Of a DNA stretch of 64,000 nt, positions 62,228 through 64,000 are shown piece by piece; position 1 is the stretch's first letter, and every line of letters starts with the position of its first letter. Position numbers and translations under genes: made by a program. The DNA comes from Sphingobacterium prati (GTDB lineage Bacteria > Bacteroidota > Bacteroidia > Sphingobacteriales > Sphingobacteriaceae), in NCBI RefSeq assembly GCF_013167215.1, contig NZ_JABJWY010000007.1, forward strand, positions 44,676 through 108,675, given 5' to 3'. The notes under the pieces were generated by a model that was given only the letters and a program-made list of their open reading frames with translations, did no database searches and had not been told where the DNA came from.

Positions 62228-62637
62228 TCAGCATATATATACTTCCAATTGCGCCATTTAATACCAGATATCTTCCGAAGGATTATTATACACCTATTTA
62301 GATAACCAATTCCAACAACAAGGGCAGGGATAGCAGCAAGAACTGTTAAAATGCAAGAATCTAGTGTTGAGCAATATCAGTATCAATAAAATTCAGATGA
62401 CTGTCAATGGTGAGGGGCTAAGGGTAAAGGGAGAAGCTTTCTGTTCACATGATGATATTACATTGTCCGTATTTATATTGGCAATAGTTAGAGCACTTGA
62501 GTTTTGGCTACCTATTCCAATCGGATTACTGTTGCCGATTTAAAGATTGATAAGATCAATACCTCTCGTGGAATGCAGTTTACGCTATGCAATGATATTC
62601 ATGTACAGGGGGCTTTTATGTACGCAAATAGCTGTTA
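62228..62637. other. Gap of about 410 bases with phage-like fragments
   Basis: Readable pieces in changing frames: NLVLSNISINKIQMTVNGEG near 62350 and RITVADLKIDKINTSRGMQF near 62520. They have the beta-rich style of the broken gene at 58740-59349 but no intact frame. Confidence 0.35.
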
Positions 62638-63033
62638 TTACTTAATTGATGCAGTGTAAGCGATATACTCGTTTACAATAGGGATGTCAGCTTCGGTCCA
62701 GTCGTAGTTCCTTAATTGAGCAGCATCTACCCATATCGCCTGGGCATGTTCAAGCGCTTTCATTTCTCCTGATTGTAGGTTGCATACAAAAGGGTAGAGC
62801 TGCAGCGAAAAGTTAGCATAGTGGTGCTCTACCATCGTCAGTGCGCTATGTATGCTAATATCAATATGGCTTTCCTCTTTGATTTCTCTGCGTAGGCATT
62901 CTTCTTTCGATTCTCCGGTTTCGATCTTTCCTCCCGGAAATTCTCATTTCAATGGAAGTTTCATCGAAGCCGACCGTTGGCAGATGAGTATTTTGTTAGG
63001 GTGTTGTATAATCGCACAGGTTACTTTCAGCAT
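62638..63033 (-). pseudogene. MutT/NUDIX hydrolase gene with one nonsense codon, copy 2
   Basis: Minus strand, ATG at 63033: MLKVTCAIIQHPNKILICQR, SASMKLPLK, TGA (62946-62944), then EFPGGKIETGESKEECLRRE and IKEESHIDISIHSALTMVEH (NUDIX box G-x5-E-x7-REIKEE), and a full normal C-terminus through IVNEYIAYTASIK. Apart from the TGA where this family has Trp, it is a complete 131-codon (8-oxo)dGTP pyrophosphatase-like gene. Translation could restart at the internal Met for a short non-functional product. Confidence 0.85.
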
Positions 63034-63158
63034 AGTGGTTCAAAGTTAATGATTTAGAAAAATATTATTAACTTATCCTGTGCGGGCTTGAAGAAGACTG
63101 AATAATGAATTACAGTAAGAATTTTTCAGTTTCGATAACTATTAACTATTTTATAACG

Positions 63159-64000
63159 ATGATATTAAGAGTTACACTGTTGATGTTTATAGCTGCCTTT
63201 TATGTTTCTGGAGTAAATGGACAGACAAAAGGGATATTTTCTACAGGTACGAAAATTGTAATGCCCAATATTCAGGAGTATTTTAAGGAATGTGGGGTAA
63301 GAGGGACTATAGCTATTTATGATAATAGAAATGACATCTGGTTTGTATCCGATACATCGGATTCCAAGGTTGAAAGTGTACCAGCATCTACGTTTAAGAT
63401 CATCAATATGCTCATCGCATTAGAGACAAATACGATCAAAGCCGAAAACGCTGTGGTGAAATGGCCGGGATCAACAGATACCATTAAATATGGCTATCGT
63501 CCGGATATCTACAGAGATATTTCAGTAAAAGAAGCTTTTCAGATGTCTGCAGGCTGGGCTTTTATTGAGCTTGCAAAGAAAATAGGCAGATCTACCTACC
63601 AAAAGTTTTTAGGAGAATCCGGCTATGGAAATGCCGATCTCACTGAAAAAGGAGAAGATTTTTGGAATTTTGGAGCAATGGGTATTTCTCCTGTCAAACA
63701 GGTTGAATTTTTGAAACGATTATATGAGGGGAATTTGCCTTTTTCCAATCGAAATATGAACATTGTCAAAGAGGTAATGATAACAGAGAAAGAAAAAGAC
63801 TTTATAATACGGTCAAAAACTGGATGGACAAGGGAGCATAATACGAACACAGGATGGTGGGTAGGATACCTTGAATCTGGTCAAAATGTGTATTTCTTCG
63901 CGACACGACTTATACAGGACCGTAAATTCAATAGATCAGATTTTTCCAGCTGTAGGAAGGAAATTACCAAAAAGGTATTTCGGGATCTTAAAATAATGCA
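63159..64000 (+). CDS. Class D (OXA-type) beta-lactamase, 3' end cut by window
   Basis: ATG at 63159 and open to the edge (280 codons seen, nearly complete). Signal peptide (LLMFIAAFYVSGVNGQ). Active-site motifs: SVPASTFKIINMLIALE with STFK (Ser nucleophile, carbamylated Lys), ESGYGNADL with YGN, IIRSKTGWT with KTG, and FWNFGAMGISPVKQVEFL in the omega region. The usual SxV is SAG (QMSAGWAFIEL), a change that may affect turnover. Chromosomal OXA-like enzymes are known in Bacteroidota. The spectrum cannot be predicted. Confidence 0.9.
   Translation, partial: MILRVTLLMFIAAFYVSGVNGQTKGIFSTGTKIVMPNIQEYFKECGVRGTIAIYDNRNDIWFVSDTSDSKVESVPASTFKIINMLIALETNTIKAENAVVKWPGSTDTIKYGYRPDIYRDISVKEAFQMSAGWAFIELAKKIGRSTYQKFLGESGYGNADLTEKGEDFWNFGAMGISPVKQVEFLKRLYEGNLPFSNRNMNIVKEVMITEKEKDFIIRSKTGWTREHNTNTGWWVGYLESGQNVYFFATRLIQDRKFNRSDFSSCRKEITKKVFRDLKIM

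Overview
The window looks like chromosome of a Bacteroidota bacterium, most likely Sphingobacteriales (Sphingobacterium-like). It is AT-rich, has no Shine-Dalgarno pattern, and carries many TAnnTTTG -7 promoter elements. Family content agrees: TonB-dependent receptors, a GLPGLI/outer-membrane-barrel pair, LytTR and AraC regulators, a six-bladed beta-propeller lipoprotein and an NVEALA-like peptide. No rRNA, tRNA, CRISPR array or intact IS element was found. Calls come from reading sequence and family knowledge; no database search was run.

1-10.1 kb: the 3' part of a TonB-dependent receptor. Then a minus-strand operon of two flavin-dependent LLM monooxygenases and an HxlR repressor, divergent from a Rossmann oxidoreductase. 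Two perfect inverted repeats between them look like paired HxlR operators. Next a minus-strand three-gene operon (TerB-domain protein, BrxD-like ATPase, Lhr/BrxHI-like helicase) matches the Shango antiphage architecture.

10.4-27.7 kb: an APH-fold kinase, a luciferase-like domain protein with an SRPBCC membrane protein, a DMT transporter with a 12-codon polyproline leader, an Rpn-family nuclease with scattered relics, a decayed DUF1016 nuclease pseudogene, a DUF5694-like protein, two overlapping COG3541 nucleotidyltransferases, a GH95 fucosidase, and an SDR/AraC pair.

28-42 kb: the complete oxidative pentose-phosphate operon gnd-zwf-pgl, hchA, small membrane and secreted proteins, a visibly more GC-rich dinB-dnaE translesion cassette, an NTF2-like protein, a GNAT acetyltransferase and a macro-domain deacetylase.

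43.2-55.9 kb is the most interesting part. All genes lie on the plus strand. A truncated possible sensor kinase and a LytTR regulator whose phospho-acceptor Asp is Asn are followed by an 83-residue Cys-rich precursor peptide, a beta-propeller lipoprotein, a DUF1573 lipoprotein, a dedicated type I signal peptidase and an O-antigen-ligase/TPR membrane protein. An ECF-type promoter then drives a small membrane protein, an outer-membrane barrel, a GLPGLI protein, an ECF sigma factor and a probable anti-sigma factor. A transglutaminase-like lipoprotein ends the run. I read this as a candidate surface or secreted peptide system with its own processing enzyme, export and sensing barrel, and sigma control.

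55.9-63 kb is a graveyard of toxin/immunity and phage-like fragments with repeated junction sequences, two copies of a MutT pseudogene sharing one nonsense codon, and an apparently intact lipoprotein-toxin/membrane-immunity pair. A class D beta-lactamase runs off the right edge.
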